Below are positions 8,657 through 17,658 of a DNA stretch of 64,000 bases, piece by piece. Origin of the DNA: Desulfatitalea tepidiphila. Its GTDB lineage: Bacteria; Desulfobacterota; Desulfobacteria; Desulfobacterales; Desulfosarcinaceae. How positions within the stretch are numbered: the stretch's first letter is position 1; each line of letters starts with the position of its first letter. The DNA lies in assembly GCF_001293685.1 (NCBI RefSeq), contig NZ_BCAG01000006.1, forward strand, positions 496,001-560,000, written 5' to 3'. The notes beneath the pieces were generated by a model, which had not been told where the DNA came from, did no database searches, and saw only the letters and a program-made list of their open reading frames with translations. Position numbers and translations under genes: made by a program.

Positions 8657-10498
8657 CTAGCGGAGACTTGAAATCTTCATGGCGTATTGTTTGGGATCTT
8701 CCTCGTACTCGGCGATGCGAACGTTTTGCATCTCATTGGGGATAATGATCTTTTTGTGGGGACCGACCACCGAGGTTTTAGAGTAGACCATGCCGCTGGC
8801 CTTGACCACCGGGATGCCGGGATCGAGTTTGGCGGCCTCCTCCAAAACCGCCATTTGTTCCGCCGCGGCGTCGCTCTGCTCTTCCATCTCCTTGATCTGA
8901 TGTTGCAAGGCGGCCATCTTGGCGCGCACCAGGTCGTCCTGGGACATGATTCTTTTGACTTGCTCATCGAGCTGATCGTATTTTTTCCCCAAATCGTCTA
9001 TCAGCTCCTCAATCAGGCTCCGTTTTTCGGCGCTGGCGGCGATGGTCGGCGTCTCGAGCTTTGCTTCAAGCTGACGCTTTTGCACCATGCAACCGTCCTG
9101 GTCCTGTGCCACGGCGCCCAACTCTGCATCCAGATCATCGATTCGGCCCCTGAGCTGGGCCACCTCCGCTTCGGCCGCCGCGCGCGACTCGGCCAACTGC
9201 TCGATCTGTTGTTCGGCCAGCTCCATGTCGCGCTGGAACTTGAAATCCACCCCCACGGTCAGCTCGCTGGGCTTGGACGCCTGGGTGCCGATGTCTTTGA
9301 CCTGGACCCCCTTTTTTGCCGTGATCGTGGAGGCGATGATCTTGCCGCTCTCCACCAGGCAACGGCCGTTGATGGCGATAGTGCAACCGAAGATCTCCTT
9401 TTGCACTACCAGGTCGCCCAGCACCTCCACCGTGGAATTGTGGAGGTGGCTCGCCTTCAGGTTCCCACCGACGATAACCTTGGACCCATAAATGCCGGCA
9501 TCGCTGATCAGATCCTCGCTCAGTTCGATCCTGGCATTCTGAATCTCCTTGACGCTCAGGCTGGCGCCGGTCACCTTGTAACCACTGGTAACGCCGCCAT
9601 TGACCTCTATGTGGCCGTCAAAGTCGATATTGCCGGTTTCGACGCCGATATCCCCATCGATGGGCAGCACCTTGAACACACCGATGCGGCCATCGATACC
9701 GAGCTTGGGCATGCCGTCGCATTTGGCCACGATCTGCTGCCCGTCTTCCGACCGTCCGGCACCCTTGGTAAACTTCAAGGCCGGTTCCTTGATCCGCGGC
9801 GGCGGCACTTCCAGACCATAGACATTGGTTCCCGGCCGGCCTGGGTCACCGCCCTCTTTTTCCGCCAGCAGATCCCCCTCCTTGACCTGGGGGATGTCGC
9901 CACGGTTTTTCCAATCCATGGTGCCATCTTCGAGCAGGGTGCCGATGCGCATGGGATCGGTGTCGAAATAGTAGCGCACTTCGGCCGGTCGTCCTGGAAC
10001 AGGTGGTTCTCCCCGCGCAACGATAAAGGGGTCGATGGGCATGGGGCTCTTTTCGAGGTGGGCGGAGAGCAATTGATCGCTGATCAGGCCGAAAACGATC
10101 TCGCGCTCTGCCAAGAGGCGTTTGACATCATGGATCGGGGGTGCGACAAAGTTATTACCCGCCGGTGCGATGGTAACGGTGAGCTTGTCATCGGAGACGG
10201 CGATGTTCAGACAGGTGTTCGGGTCGCAATACTGGGGGCCGTTGTCAACAGCCGCATCTTCCCCTGCCGCCGCCTCTTCAGGCAGGATGCCGTTTTTCAA
10301 GGCCAGCACCCGGTCCACCTGCTCCTCGGTCAACAACCCCATTTTGTGCAGCACGGATCCGAGGGGCATATAGACTTTGGTTCGGCCCGAAATGCAGCGC
10401 TGGATCACCAGGGCGCGTTCGATCTTCTCCCTGGTCACCAGGTTTTCTCTCACTGCAATGTCGCCGAACATTTCGTCCTGGCGTTGCAAACTCGGCAT
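8657..10498 (-). CDS. FapA/DUF342 polymer-forming domain protein
   Basis: Protein of 613 residues with a C-terminal half typical of FapA (DUF342). There is a repeated beta-helix-like region with regular IDGDIGVETGNI, HIEVNGGV and KVIVGGNL turns (about residues 230-400), then a long coiled coil (about 405-560) and a short C-terminal beta segment. The N terminus has a helical module of the kind seen in DUF342 proteins of this phylum. The ATG at 10498 is preferred because a run of G (AGGGGGGG) precedes it; an ATG 45 bases further upstream has no such site. FapA proteins are loosely linked with flagellar gene control and cell-surface polymers; the exact role is unknown. A YjfB-like small motility protein lies directly upstream. 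Confidence 0.85.
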   Translation of the reverse strand: MPSLQRQDEMFGDIAVRENLVTREKIERALVIQRCISGRTKVYMPLGSVLHKMGLLTEEQVDRVLALKNGILPEEAAAGEDAAVDNGPQYCDPNTCLNIAVSDDKLTVTIAPAGNNFVAPPIHDVKRLLAEREIVFGLISDQLLSAHLEKSPMPIDPFIVARGEPPVPGRPAEVRYYFDTDPMRIGTLLEDGTMDWKNRGDIPQVKEGDLLAEKEGGDPGRPGTNVYGLEVPPPRIKEPALKFTKGAGRSEDGQQIVAKCDGMPKLGIDGRIGVFKVLPIDGDIGVETGNIDFDGHIEVNGGVTSGYKVTGASLSVKEIQNARIELSEDLISDAGIYGSKVIVGGNLKASHLHNSTVEVLGDLVVQKEIFGCTIAINGRCLVESGKIIASTITAKKGVQVKDIGTQASKPSELTVGVDFKFQRDMELAEQQIEQLAESRAAAEAEVAQLRGRIDDLDAELGAVAQDQDGCMVQKRQLEAKLETPTIAASAEKRSLIEELIDDLGKKYDQLDEQVKRIMSQDDLVRAKMAALQHQIKEMEEQSDAAAEQMAVLEEAAKLDPGIPVVKASGMVYSKTSVVGPHKKIIIPNEMQNVRIAEYEEDPKQYAMKISSLR

Positions 10499-10582
10499 AG
10501 GTGCCCCCCCTCGGCCGTACGGACTCATGCCTGCTATCGCCATCGGTGCGCTAAACTTTATTAAAAACAGGCACTTCGGGCA

Positions 10583-10756
10583 TCACCCGTGTAAATCGAC
10601 GCTCAGTCCAAGACCGAGCTGCTGCAACATTTCGGCCATCTCCTGCTGGCTTTCGGCCATCTGCTTGAGAATGGCCGTTTGCATCGTGGCATTGGTCTCG
10701 AGCTGGCGCACGATACCCGCCATTGCCGTATTGGTGCTTATGGGTGATAATTCCAT
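10583..10756 (-). CDS. Small YjfB-like putative motility protein, 57 aa
   Basis: Short coding frame of 57 codons, starting MELSPISTNTAMAG and ending in VDLHG. The pattern is an N-terminal Met-rich start, a single amphipathic helix rich in Gln, Met and Ala (ETNATMQTAILKQMAESQQE) and a short C-terminal tail. It matches the YjfB putative motility protein family in size and layout. A strong GGAAGGAA site lies just upstream of the ATG. It is the gene immediately upstream of the FapA protein, which fits a motility link. Function unknown. Confidence 0.72.
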   Translation of the reverse strand: MELSPISTNTAMAGIVRQLETNATMQTAILKQMAESQQEMAEMLQQLGLGLSVDLHG

Positions 10757-10942
10757 GTACGATTCCTTCCGGGCCGATCCTCATCATGCATGTTATCGCA
10801 CCCTGCGAAAAATACTTGAGTCCGGCTGCATCTCGGCGGCCTGGAACGGGTTGAATTGATAATTGTCAAGTGAATCGGGAGACGATAGAAGGAAATCGCA
10901 ACGGCCGGACCAAAGCCGGAAACCATAGGAGAAATCGAACCC

Positions 10943-11449
10943 TTGAACCCAAGTCGATCCATGGCGGAGGTCACCGGCCGCCAGCGCCACGTGGTCCTGG
11001 TGGCCCCCGAGGTGCATTGGAACACCGGCAATATCGGTCGAACCTGCCTGGGGGCCGGCGCCATGCTGCACCTGGTGCGTCCGCTGGGCTTTTCCCTTGA
11101 CAGCAAACAGGTCAAACGTGCCGGCCTCGATTACTGGCCCAGGGTTTCCCTTTCTGTATGGGACGACTTTGAACACTTCATGGCCGGTATGGCACCCAAA
11201 GAGGAGGAAATCGTCCTGCTGACCAAGGGCGGCCGACAGCCTTACTGGCGGCTGCCGGCGATGACCCGATTGTTTCTGGTATTCGGATCCGAAACCCGGG
11301 GGCTGCCGGCAGCCATCCTGTCTCGATTCGAACGCCATACCTATTATATTCCCATCTGTGAGGAGATTCGTTGTCTCAACCTGTCAACGGCCGTGGGAAT
11401 CGCCTTGTACGAAAGCTTGCGGCCGGTTCAGCCAACCCTCTCAGTATGA
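10943..11449 (+). CDS. trmL: tRNA (cytidine/uridine-34-2'-O)-methyltransferase TrmL
   Basis: SPOUT methyltransferase of about 168 residues that methylates the ribose of the wobble base of tRNA-Leu isoacceptors. It has the TrmL N-terminal strand VVLVAPEVHWNTGNIGRTC, the LVFGSETRGLP SAM-binding knot and the C-terminal PICEEIRCLNLSTAVGIALYE knot segment. The start is uncertain: a TTG at 10943 has AGGAGAA upstream at good spacing, while the ATG at 10961 has none. It is divergent from the YjfB/FapA genes. Confidence 0.9.
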   Translation: MNPSRSMAEVTGRQRHVVLVAPEVHWNTGNIGRTCLGAGAMLHLVRPLGFSLDSKQVKRAGLDYWPRVSLSVWDDFEHFMAGMAPKEEEIVLLTKGGRQPYWRLPAMTRLFLVFGSETRGLPAAILSRFERHTYYIPICEEIRCLNLSTAVGIALYESLRPVQPTLSV

Positions 11450-11511
11450 AATGATTTTCTCATTTTATATTGCCTTTTCCTCTCAAAGTGAAGTGCCCGC
11501 CATGTTCCGCC

Positions 11512-11533
11512 CCTGGATCGAGCCAGGCTTTTT
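11512..11533 (+). terminator. Weak possible terminator after trmL
   Basis: A 5-bp stem CCTGG/CCAGG with a 6-base loop is followed by CTTTTTG. It sits 63 bases after the trmL stop. The stem is short, so this is tentative. Confidence 0.3.
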
Positions 11534-11652
11534 GAAAAATAATATATAAAAAGATCAAACTGTTTCATGGTACCCGCGCGCATTTCGACCTTATGGCAAA
11601 CTAATTGCTTTATCGTTGATCAAAGGAACCCCAAAAGGAAAGGTGTCGTGCC

Positions 11653-11811
11653 ATGATCGACTTTATCATCGCCGCAGTGCTCTACCTGGCATTGATGTTT
11701 GTGTTGTTTTTCTGCCTCTCGTTCGTGACGATCGGCATTACCTATGCGGCCACATCTTTTGTTCGCCGTTGCCTCGGTCGGTTTCGATCCCCCGATCTGG
11801 TCTTGAAATAA
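11653..11811 (+). CDS. Small single-span membrane protein, 52 aa
   Basis: Frame of 52 codons beginning MIDFIIAAVLYLALM. Nearly the whole N-terminal 36 residues are hydrophobic, followed by a basic tail (RRCLGRFR) that should face the cytoplasm. An AAAGGAAAGG ribosome-binding site precedes the ATG at good spacing, and a clear terminator follows at 11866. The combination of site, frame and terminator makes a real micro-gene likely. No family recognised. Confidence 0.55.
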   Translation: MIDFIIAAVLYLALMFVLFFCLSFVTIGITYAATSFVRRCLGRFRSPDLVLK

Positions 11812-11865
11812 CCCGAAGACCGGCCGGCAATTATCGTTGCCGGAGCTTCTGGCCCATCCAACTGC

Positions 11866-11899
11866 AAAGGGCGCGAAACCTGCGCCCTTTTGCTTTTTT
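11866..11899 (+). terminator. Intrinsic terminator
   Basis: A perfect 9-bp stem AAAGGGCGC/GCGCCCTTT with a 7-base loop is followed by a T-rich tract. It ends the 52-aa membrane-protein unit. A second perfect 7-bp hairpin (CCGGCAA/TTGCCGG, 11824-11843) without a T tract lies between gene and terminator. Confidence 0.8.
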
Positions 11900-12095
11900 C
11901 ACCCGCCGCCACCCTTCGCCGTCTCTTCATCCAGGACCGCCTCACCCGTGTCGGATACGGTCCATCGCCGCATTTCCACTGAAACCAAAATCGGGGTTGT
12001 CAAACGGTCCGGTATTGTGATGAGATGATGCCGTTCAAGCAGATGCATGAAATCGGCAAACGAAACGTCATACTCATTTAAAGGAGTCTCTCGCC

Positions 12096-12566
12096 ATGCC
12101 CAACGCGACGATCTGTCAGAAAGTGGCAAGTTTCGTCTTTATAGGCTTGATCGCCCTGATGATCCACACGCCGACAACACAGGCCGAGTACCGCAACCCC
12201 GCCGTGCCGGGGCAAGATACGGCCGCCTACTGGATGGACAAGGGGGGCTTGTACAGTACCTATGGCAATTTTCCCGCCGCCATCAGGGCCTTTGAAAAAT
12301 CGCTGGCCCTGTCCCCCAATAACAGCGAAGCCTATTTTGATATGGGCGTCGCCTACGGCGAAATGGGCGACTATCAAAATGCCCTGGAAAATATGTCAAA
12401 GGCCATTCGGCTCGACCCGACCAACGGTCGGTACCTGTATGGGCGTGCCTGGATCATGCTTCGCTCAGGCCGCCACAAGGAGGCCCAGGTGGAAATGACC
12501 CGAGCGGCCAATTTCGGTAGCGCCGATGCCAAGTTGTATCTGCAGCGAAGCGAAACCGGCCGTTAA
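12096..12566 (+). CDS. Secreted TPR-repeat protein
   Basis: Protein of 156 residues with an N-terminal signal peptide (hydrophobic VASFVFIGLIALMI, cleavage probably after TTQA) and about three tetratricopeptide repeats (YSTYGNFPAAIRAFEKSLAL, YFDMGVAYGEMGDYQNALEN and a third, weaker one). TPRs bind partner proteins, here in the periplasm. AAAGGAG precedes the ATG. It is followed closely by the GerMN lipoprotein gene in the same direction, and the two probably act in the envelope. The partner is unknown. Confidence 0.78.
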   Translation: MPNATICQKVASFVFIGLIALMIHTPTTQAEYRNPAVPGQDTAAYWMDKGGLYSTYGNFPAAIRAFEKSLALSPNNSEAYFDMGVAYGEMGDYQNALENMSKAIRLDPTNGRYLYGRAWIMLRSGRHKEAQVEMTRAANFGSADAKLYLQRSETGR

Positions 12567-12630
12567 CACGCGGGCGCATCCACCGGATGACCGACACGAC
12601 CATCAACCCTTGAAACAAGCGAAATGGCCC

Positions 12631-13227
12631 ATGACATCATCCTGGCGACTGCTTTTAGCTTGCCTCGCCGTCGTGGCCTGCCAGGCGGGCTGTGACAATC
12701 AGAAGGTTGATTCGCTCCGGCATGAACTCGATCAACGCCAAAGCATCATCCAATCCCTCGATGCGCAAAACGCACGGATCGCACAACGTTGTCAACAACT
12801 CGAATCCGAGCTGGCAGACCTGCGGGTGGAACAGGATAACCTGACGGCCCAAAACGAGGAACTCGCCCAATGGTCCCGCAGACTCGCACAACGCTTCGGT
12901 CCAAGCGTCTGGTATTTTGGAGAAGGTGAAAAACCGTTACCGGTCAAGTCCTATGACTATGCCAAACCCACCACCCTTTTGGCCGAACTGAACCGCAGGT
13001 TCGGCCAGTCCAAACTGCCTCGCGCCGATTTGATCAAAATCGAGGGAACTGTCGCCTATGTGCGCATCGTGCCGGACCTGCAACTGACCCAGACCATGGG
13101 CACCACCGGTGCCACGAGCTATCTCCAGTCGGTCACGTACACCCTCACCTCCCTGCCCGGCATCGACGCTGTCGATTTCGACTTTGAGCCCGGGGATCAT
13201 GCCATGCCGGGACGCTATTCAAGATAG
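12631..13227 (+). CDS. GerMN-domain envelope protein with coiled coil
   Basis: Protein of 198 residues from the ATG at 12631. It has a hydrophobic signal (WRLLLACLAVVACQAGC) in which C17 (VVAC) or C21 could be a lipidation site, then a coiled coil (about residues 25-75, heptads such as LESELADLRVEQDNLTAQNE), then a C-terminal GerMN-like domain (about 95-198) ending in LQSVTYTLTSLPGIDAVDF. GerMN domains occur in cell-wall and sporulation proteins. The frame is open upstream into the TPR gene, but that part is not protein-like. Confidence 0.65.
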   Translation: MTSSWRLLLACLAVVACQAGCDNQKVDSLRHELDQRQSIIQSLDAQNARIAQRCQQLESELADLRVEQDNLTAQNEELAQWSRRLAQRFGPSVWYFGEGEKPLPVKSYDYAKPTTLLAELNRRFGQSKLPRADLIKIEGTVAYVRIVPDLQLTQTMGTTGATSYLQSVTYTLTSLPGIDAVDFDFEPGDHAMPGRYSR

Positions 13228-13640
13228 CGGCTATCAGATTGAAAGCGGCCGCTTGTGCCTCGGACCCGTCAACCTGTCAGATTGATCGTCGGATAGGGCC
13301 GCCCCTTTCCCCCCCAAGCCAACCTCAATTATGATATTTTATATTATTTTCAAATTCTTATCCATGTGCGAGGCCCACCCACAACGACGATGGTACATCC
13401 ATTGCTCCCTCTACTGGGCGATATCACACGCATGGAGGCAGTACTATGAACTGGAATTCACAATTCAAAACCCTGTTTCTCAAAAACCATAACCTCCTTT
13501 TCACAACAACCCGTTGCGCACAACTATTCAACCACCTGATTTTTTATATGCATTTATCATTTAACCGCCTTGGCACGATTGTTGATGGTACTGTACTCAA
13601 CCATCAGCGCCACACCGACAGGAGGAACACTTTCTTCAGA
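13228..13640 (+). other. Intergenic region before the transglycosylase gene
   Basis: About 410 bases, locally AT-rich. It holds the promoter region of the lytic transglycosylase and an in-frame alternative start (ATG 13446 with GGAGG seven bases upstream). Translation of 13446-13640 gives a low-complexity 65-residue stretch without family resemblance, so I treat it as leader. Confidence 0.4.
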
Positions 13641-14366
13641 ATGACATGGATGGGTCATATGGAACAAAAGGACCTGCAAAGGACTCTGAAACACGGCATC
13701 GTACTCTATGTCGTGCTGGGCCTGCTGGTCATCCCATCCGGCATCTGCAGCCAGGGCCACCACATTGTTCCGGTCATCGACATCCTTTTACCGGAAACGA
13801 TGGCACCTTCCGTACCGAGACTATCCCTCGACCTGATCGGCAACATGCCCTTGCACGCATTCGAAGATAACCTCCAACCCGCCACCCTTCCCCCACCGGC
13901 CGTCCTGACCGCCGGTGGGGAAGATCGGAAAGAACCTTCAGAAGCGCCTCCATTTTACGAGCACATTCTGCAGGCATCGCAAACCTATGAGGTGGACGTG
14001 GACCTGATCCGGGCCATTATCTTTGCCGAATCCAACTACAATCCCCAGGCCGTATCCCATCGCGGCGCAAGAGGCCTCATGCAACTCATGCCACGCACCG
14101 CAAAGGCGCTGGGCGTGAAAGACAGCTTTGATCCAGCCATGAACATCGATGGGGGCGTCCGCTATTTCAAGCAACTCCTCAACCGCTTTTCGGGGGATGT
14201 GCGCCTCGCCCTGGCGGCCTATAATGCCGGCAGCCGATATGTGCATAAATATGGGGGCATCCCGCCTTTCGGCGCCACCAAGCGTTACATCAAAAAAGTG
14301 CTGCACTACCACAACCGGTTCAAGGCGGAATCCGCATCCGGTCAAGCGGTCAATCCAGCCGTCTGA
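13641..14366 (+). CDS. Lytic transglycosylase (SLT domain)
   Basis: Periplasmic murein lytic transglycosylase of 241 residues from 13641. It has a hydrophobic export signal (IVLYVVLGLLVIPSG), a Pro-rich linker, then an SLT/goose-lysozyme-like domain of about 130 residues. The catalytic Glu is E130 in IFAESNYNP, followed by the family blocks GARGLMQLMPRTA, NIDGGVRYFKQLL and ALAAYNAGS. It cleaves glycan strands to 1,6-anhydromuropeptides. An upstream ATG (13446) is possible but would bury the signal peptide. AGGAGG lies 13 bases before 13641. Confidence 0.88.
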   Translation: MTWMGHMEQKDLQRTLKHGIVLYVVLGLLVIPSGICSQGHHIVPVIDILLPETMAPSVPRLSLDLIGNMPLHAFEDNLQPATLPPPAVLTAGGEDRKEPSEAPPFYEHILQASQTYEVDVDLIRAIIFAESNYNPQAVSHRGARGLMQLMPRTAKALGVKDSFDPAMNIDGGVRYFKQLLNRFSGDVRLALAAYNAGSRYVHKYGGIPPFGATKRYIKKVLHYHNRFKAESASGQAVNPAV

Positions 14367-14400
14367 TTCAACCCCTTTTTACCATAAACGCCCAAACAGG

Positions 14401-14456
14401 CATCGGCCACCTGCCCCACCCTCTCCGGGTTTACTGAATGGCATTCAGTTAGAATC
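14401..14456 (-). repeat. Solo arm of the 300-bp palindromic element family
   Basis: Read on the minus strand, these 56 bases align without gaps with the left ends of the elements at 40871, 43522 and 22525. They start GATTCTAACTGAATG and end GGTGGCCGATG; 45 of 56 bases match the 43522 copy by eye. It contains the inner palindrome ACTGAATG/CATTCAGT. No right arm is present here, so this is a remnant or half element. It sits 35 bases after the transglycosylase stop. Confidence 0.7.
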
Positions 14457-14628
14457 GATAGCCCCAGGACATTTTCCTTGACCTGGGGAAGTGATCCACA
14501 TAAGTTGGTCGTTTTTTTAATCTTCGGAGAGCGCACAACGCCTGCATCTTCCGGACAAACGATCTGCCGATGGGTTGCAGCGCCCGGTACCGGGAGGTCG
14601 GGCGGCGCACCATGACAAAGGAAATGCA

Positions 14629-16479
14629 ATGATACGGATCATCCTCATTTTAATGACCATAGGGGTACCGGCACTGGCTCTGGCCGCTGATGGGCATGGC
14701 GCCGCAGTGGCCGACATGACCGGCACTTTCTATGGATATTTCGGGATCTTCATGTTTGTCGCGGCCTACACCCTCGTACCCCTGGAAAACAAGATCCACC
14801 TGCGCAAAAGCAAACCGGTACTACTGGCCGCCGGAGTCATCTGGGTGCTGCTGGCCCTGGCCTATCTGCAACAGGGCGACACCCACAGCGCCCACGCGGC
14901 GATTCAACACAATCTCCTCGAATATGCGGAGCTGTTCTTGTTCCTGCTTGCAGCCATGACCTACATCAACTCCCTGGAAGAGCGCAACGTGTTCCAGGCC
15001 CTGCGCGCCTGGCTGGTGAGCCGTGGTTTTTCACTGCGGTCGATCTTCTGGATCACCGGTCTGCTGGCCTTTTTCATTTCACCGGTGGCCGACAACCTCA
15101 CTACGGCCCTGCTCATGGGAGCGGTGGTCATGGCCGTGGCCGGCGACAATGTCAAATTCGTGGCCCTGGCCTGCATCAACGTGGTGGTGGCGGCCAATGC
15201 CGGCGGGGCTTTTTCGCCATTCGGCGACATCACCACATTGATGGTGTGGCAAAAAGGCAAGTTGGCCTTTCATGAATTTTTCGACATCTTCCTGCCGTCG
15301 GCGGTCAACTGGTTGATCCCGGCGATTTTCATGAGCCTGGCCGTGGGCAACGAGCCTCCCCAAAGACTCAAGGAGAAGATCCGGGTCAAGTTCGGCGGCT
15401 TCGTCATCATCGGCCTGTTTCTGGCCACCATCATCACCGCCGTGTCGTTCCACAACTTTCTGCATCTGCCGCCGGCCGCCGGCATGATGCTGGGCATGGC
15501 CTATCTGGGCGGGTTTGCTTACTATATCAAATGGTATGAGGGCCGCAGCGAATCCTACGACGGCATCCTCGGCACCCGGGGCGACCTCTCCTACCAGCCG
15601 CTCATGCGGCTGGTGGAACGCAAGGTGAGTTTCGACAAAATAATTGAAAGGATTCCCGAACCCACCTTTGCCATCGATAAAAACCACGTGATCACCCATT
15701 GGAACCATGCCCTGGAGGAACTCACCGGACTCAAGGCCGAAAAGATGATCGGCACCCAGAACCAGTGGCAGCCATTTTACCCGCGCAAGCGGCCCTCAAT
15801 GGCCGATCTGATCATCGACTACCAGCCTGAAAAGGCCATTGAACAACATTACAAACAAGGCTTTCGTAAAAACCCCCATGTAGAAAACGCCTACGATTCA
15901 AGCGCATTCTTTCCCGAGGTGGGCAACGGCGGCAAATGGATCACCTTTTCGGCTTTGCCGTTGAAAGATAGAGAGGGTCGGGTGATCGGCGCGGTGGAGG
16001 TGCTGCAGGATTTTACCGCTCAGAAACAGGCCGTGGCCCACTTCGACATCATGAAGCGCATATCCCAGGCCGAATGGGACACCCTGCTCTTTTTCTATGG
16101 GGTCATCCTCTGCGTGGGCGGCCTGGCCCAATTCGGCTACCTGGCGGTCATCTCCCAATTCATGTATCACGACCTGGGCCCCACCATGGCCAACGCCATG
16201 GTGGGGATACTATCGGCCATCGTGGACAATATCCCCGTGATGTTCGCCGTTTTGACCATGTCGCCGGAAATGTCCCACGGCCAGTGGCTGCTGGTCACGC
16301 TCACAGCCGGCGTGGGGGGCAGCCTGCTGTCGATCGGATCCGCGGCCGGCGTGGCCCTGATGGGAACGGCCCGGGGCAAATATACCTTCGGCGCGCACCT
16401 GAAATGGACCCCGGTGATCGCCCTCGGGTATGTGGCCGGCATCTTTTGTCACTTGTGGATCAATGCCAAGCTGATGTAG
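14629..16479 (+). CDS. NhaD-type Na+/H+ antiporter with inserted PAS domain
   Basis: Membrane protein of 616 residues. Residues 1-330 carry a signal-like first segment and about eight hydrophobic helices with NhaD/ArsB-family blocks (FFISPVADNLTTALLMGAV, NAGGAFSPFGDITTLMVW). Residues about 338-465 form a PAS domain (IPEPTFAIDKNHVITHWNHA, LPLKDREGRVIGAVEVLQDF). Residues about 475-616 resume with membrane helices including DNIPVMFAVLTM and GVGGSLLSIGSAAGVALMG. NhaD exports Na+ in exchange for protons and is normally about 450-480 residues, so the PAS is an insertion in a cytoplasmic loop. AAGGAA precedes the ATG. Confidence 0.88.
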   Translation: MIRIILILMTIGVPALALAADGHGAAVADMTGTFYGYFGIFMFVAAYTLVPLENKIHLRKSKPVLLAAGVIWVLLALAYLQQGDTHSAHAAIQHNLLEYAELFLFLLAAMTYINSLEERNVFQALRAWLVSRGFSLRSIFWITGLLAFFISPVADNLTTALLMGAVVMAVAGDNVKFVALACINVVVAANAGGAFSPFGDITTLMVWQKGKLAFHEFFDIFLPSAVNWLIPAIFMSLAVGNEPPQRLKEKIRVKFGGFVIIGLFLATIITAVSFHNFLHLPPAAGMMLGMAYLGGFAYYIKWYEGRSESYDGILGTRGDLSYQPLMRLVERKVSFDKIIERIPEPTFAIDKNHVITHWNHALEELTGLKAEKMIGTQNQWQPFYPRKRPSMADLIIDYQPEKAIEQHYKQGFRKNPHVENAYDSSAFFPEVGNGGKWITFSALPLKDREGRVIGAVEVLQDFTAQKQAVAHFDIMKRISQAEWDTLLFFYGVILCVGGLAQFGYLAVISQFMYHDLGPTMANAMVGILSAIVDNIPVMFAVLTMSPEMSHGQWLLVTLTAGVGGSLLSIGSAAGVALMGTARGKYTFGAHLKWTPVIALGYVAGIFCHLWINAKLM

Positions 16480-16527
16480 GATGCTTGAATTGTCCACGGC
16501 GGGCTGCGCCGCCCATGAAGACGGCAT

Positions 16528-16809
16528 ATGGAGATCATTGCGCTCAAATACCACACCCGGGGCTATCATGGTTGCCTGATCGATGGAAGCGGGTATGTGT
16601 TTTTCCAATTGAGCCGAAAGGGTAAGTTGCGGCGACTCAAGACCTATGCCCGGGAGGATTTCAGTGACCACGAGCATTTTCAGCACATGATGATGAAATA
16701 TATGACGCCTTCCGCTTTTCTGAATCCACCTGTACCCATCGCGGCCCTGACACTGGCCGAATTGGACCGGGTGTACGACATCGTACGAGAAAGAGCCCAG
16801 GCGGTTTAA
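16528..16809 (+). CDS. Hypothetical protein, 93 aa
   Basis: Small soluble protein with an N-terminal beta-rich part (IIALKYHTRGYHGCLIDGSG) and a Met/His-rich middle (HEHFQHMMMKYM), then a helical C terminus. No family recognised. It lies between the NhaD-PAS and YkgJ genes, 17 bases before the latter, and is probably in their operon. The ribosome-binding site is weak. Confidence 0.6.
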   Translation: MEIIALKYHTRGYHGCLIDGSGYVFFQLSRKGKLRRLKTYAREDFSDHEHFQHMMMKYMTPSAFLNPPVPIAALTLAELDRVYDIVRERAQAV

Positions 16810-16826
16810 GAAAGGAAACAACGATC

Positions 16827-17615
16827 ATGACCGACAATCAAGCCACCGACGCACGCATCAATCCCATGCGGCTCGGATACAATAGCCGATTCAAATTCAA
16901 ATGCCACCCCGGCATCTCTTGCTTCACCCAGTGCTGCCGGGGTATCAACATCATCCTGACGCCCTACGACGTGATCCGCCTCAAGAAGCGCCTGGATCTG
17001 CCCTCGGACCAGTTTCTGGCCATCTACACCGAACCCCACCTGCTGGAAAAGACCGACCTGCCCATGGTCACCCTCAAGCACCTCGACGACGAACAAGAGT
17101 CGTGTCCGTTTGTACGCGAGGACGGTTGCATCGTCTATGAAGACCGCCCCACCGCCTGCCGCTACTATCCGCTGGGCGTGGCCAGCCTGCAACACAAGGA
17201 AGGCGCCGATGACGACGGTTTCTTTTTTTTCATCAACGAACCGCACTGCAAAGGGTTCGAGGAGGATTGCGACTGGACCGTCGCCGAGTGGCGCAAAGAC
17301 CAGGCCGTGGACGAACGCGACGCGGTCAACGCCGAATGGACCGACCTGGTGGTGCGCAAACGCTCGTTTCCCCCCAACATCAAACTGACCGAGCAGGCCA
17401 AACAGATGTTCTTCATGGTCAGCTACAACGTCGACAAATTCCGGGAGTTCGTCTTCGGCAGCACCTTTCTCAAACGCATGCCGGTGGATCCGGAGACCGA
17501 AGCGCAGCTCAAAACCGACGATGTGGCCCTGTTCAAATTCGGCGTGAAATGGCTCAAGGGGTTGCTGTTCAAAGATCGCGATCCCCACGAGCAGGCGGCT
17601 GCCCAGAAAGAGTAA
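16827..17615 (+). CDS. YkgJ-family cysteine-cluster protein
   Basis: Protein of 262 residues with the YkgJ (UPF0153) Cys cluster near the N terminus: CHPGISCFTQCC at about residues 28-39, then CPFVREDGCIVYEDRPTACR at about 92-111. This Cys set is thought to bind an Fe-S cluster or zinc. The rest is helical and polar. Such proteins are very common in Desulfobacterota, but their role is unknown. An AAAGGAAAC site precedes the ATG, and a clear terminator follows. Confidence 0.85.
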   Translation: MTDNQATDARINPMRLGYNSRFKFKCHPGISCFTQCCRGINIILTPYDVIRLKKRLDLPSDQFLAIYTEPHLLEKTDLPMVTLKHLDDEQESCPFVREDGCIVYEDRPTACRYYPLGVASLQHKEGADDDGFFFFINEPHCKGFEEDCDWTVAEWRKDQAVDERDAVNAEWTDLVVRKRSFPPNIKLTEQAKQMFFMVSYNVDKFREFVFGSTFLKRMPVDPETEAQLKTDDVALFKFGVKWLKGLLFKDRDPHEQAAAQKE

Positions 17616-17658
17616 ACCGAGTTGTCCGGATCGATGAGCTTGCCTCTTCTGATTCCTG

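Noticed and set aside
8687-10564. A 625-codon frame opposite the FapA gene
   Set aside because: Antisense shadow caused by high GC at third positions; the minus-strand frame has clear DUF342 features.
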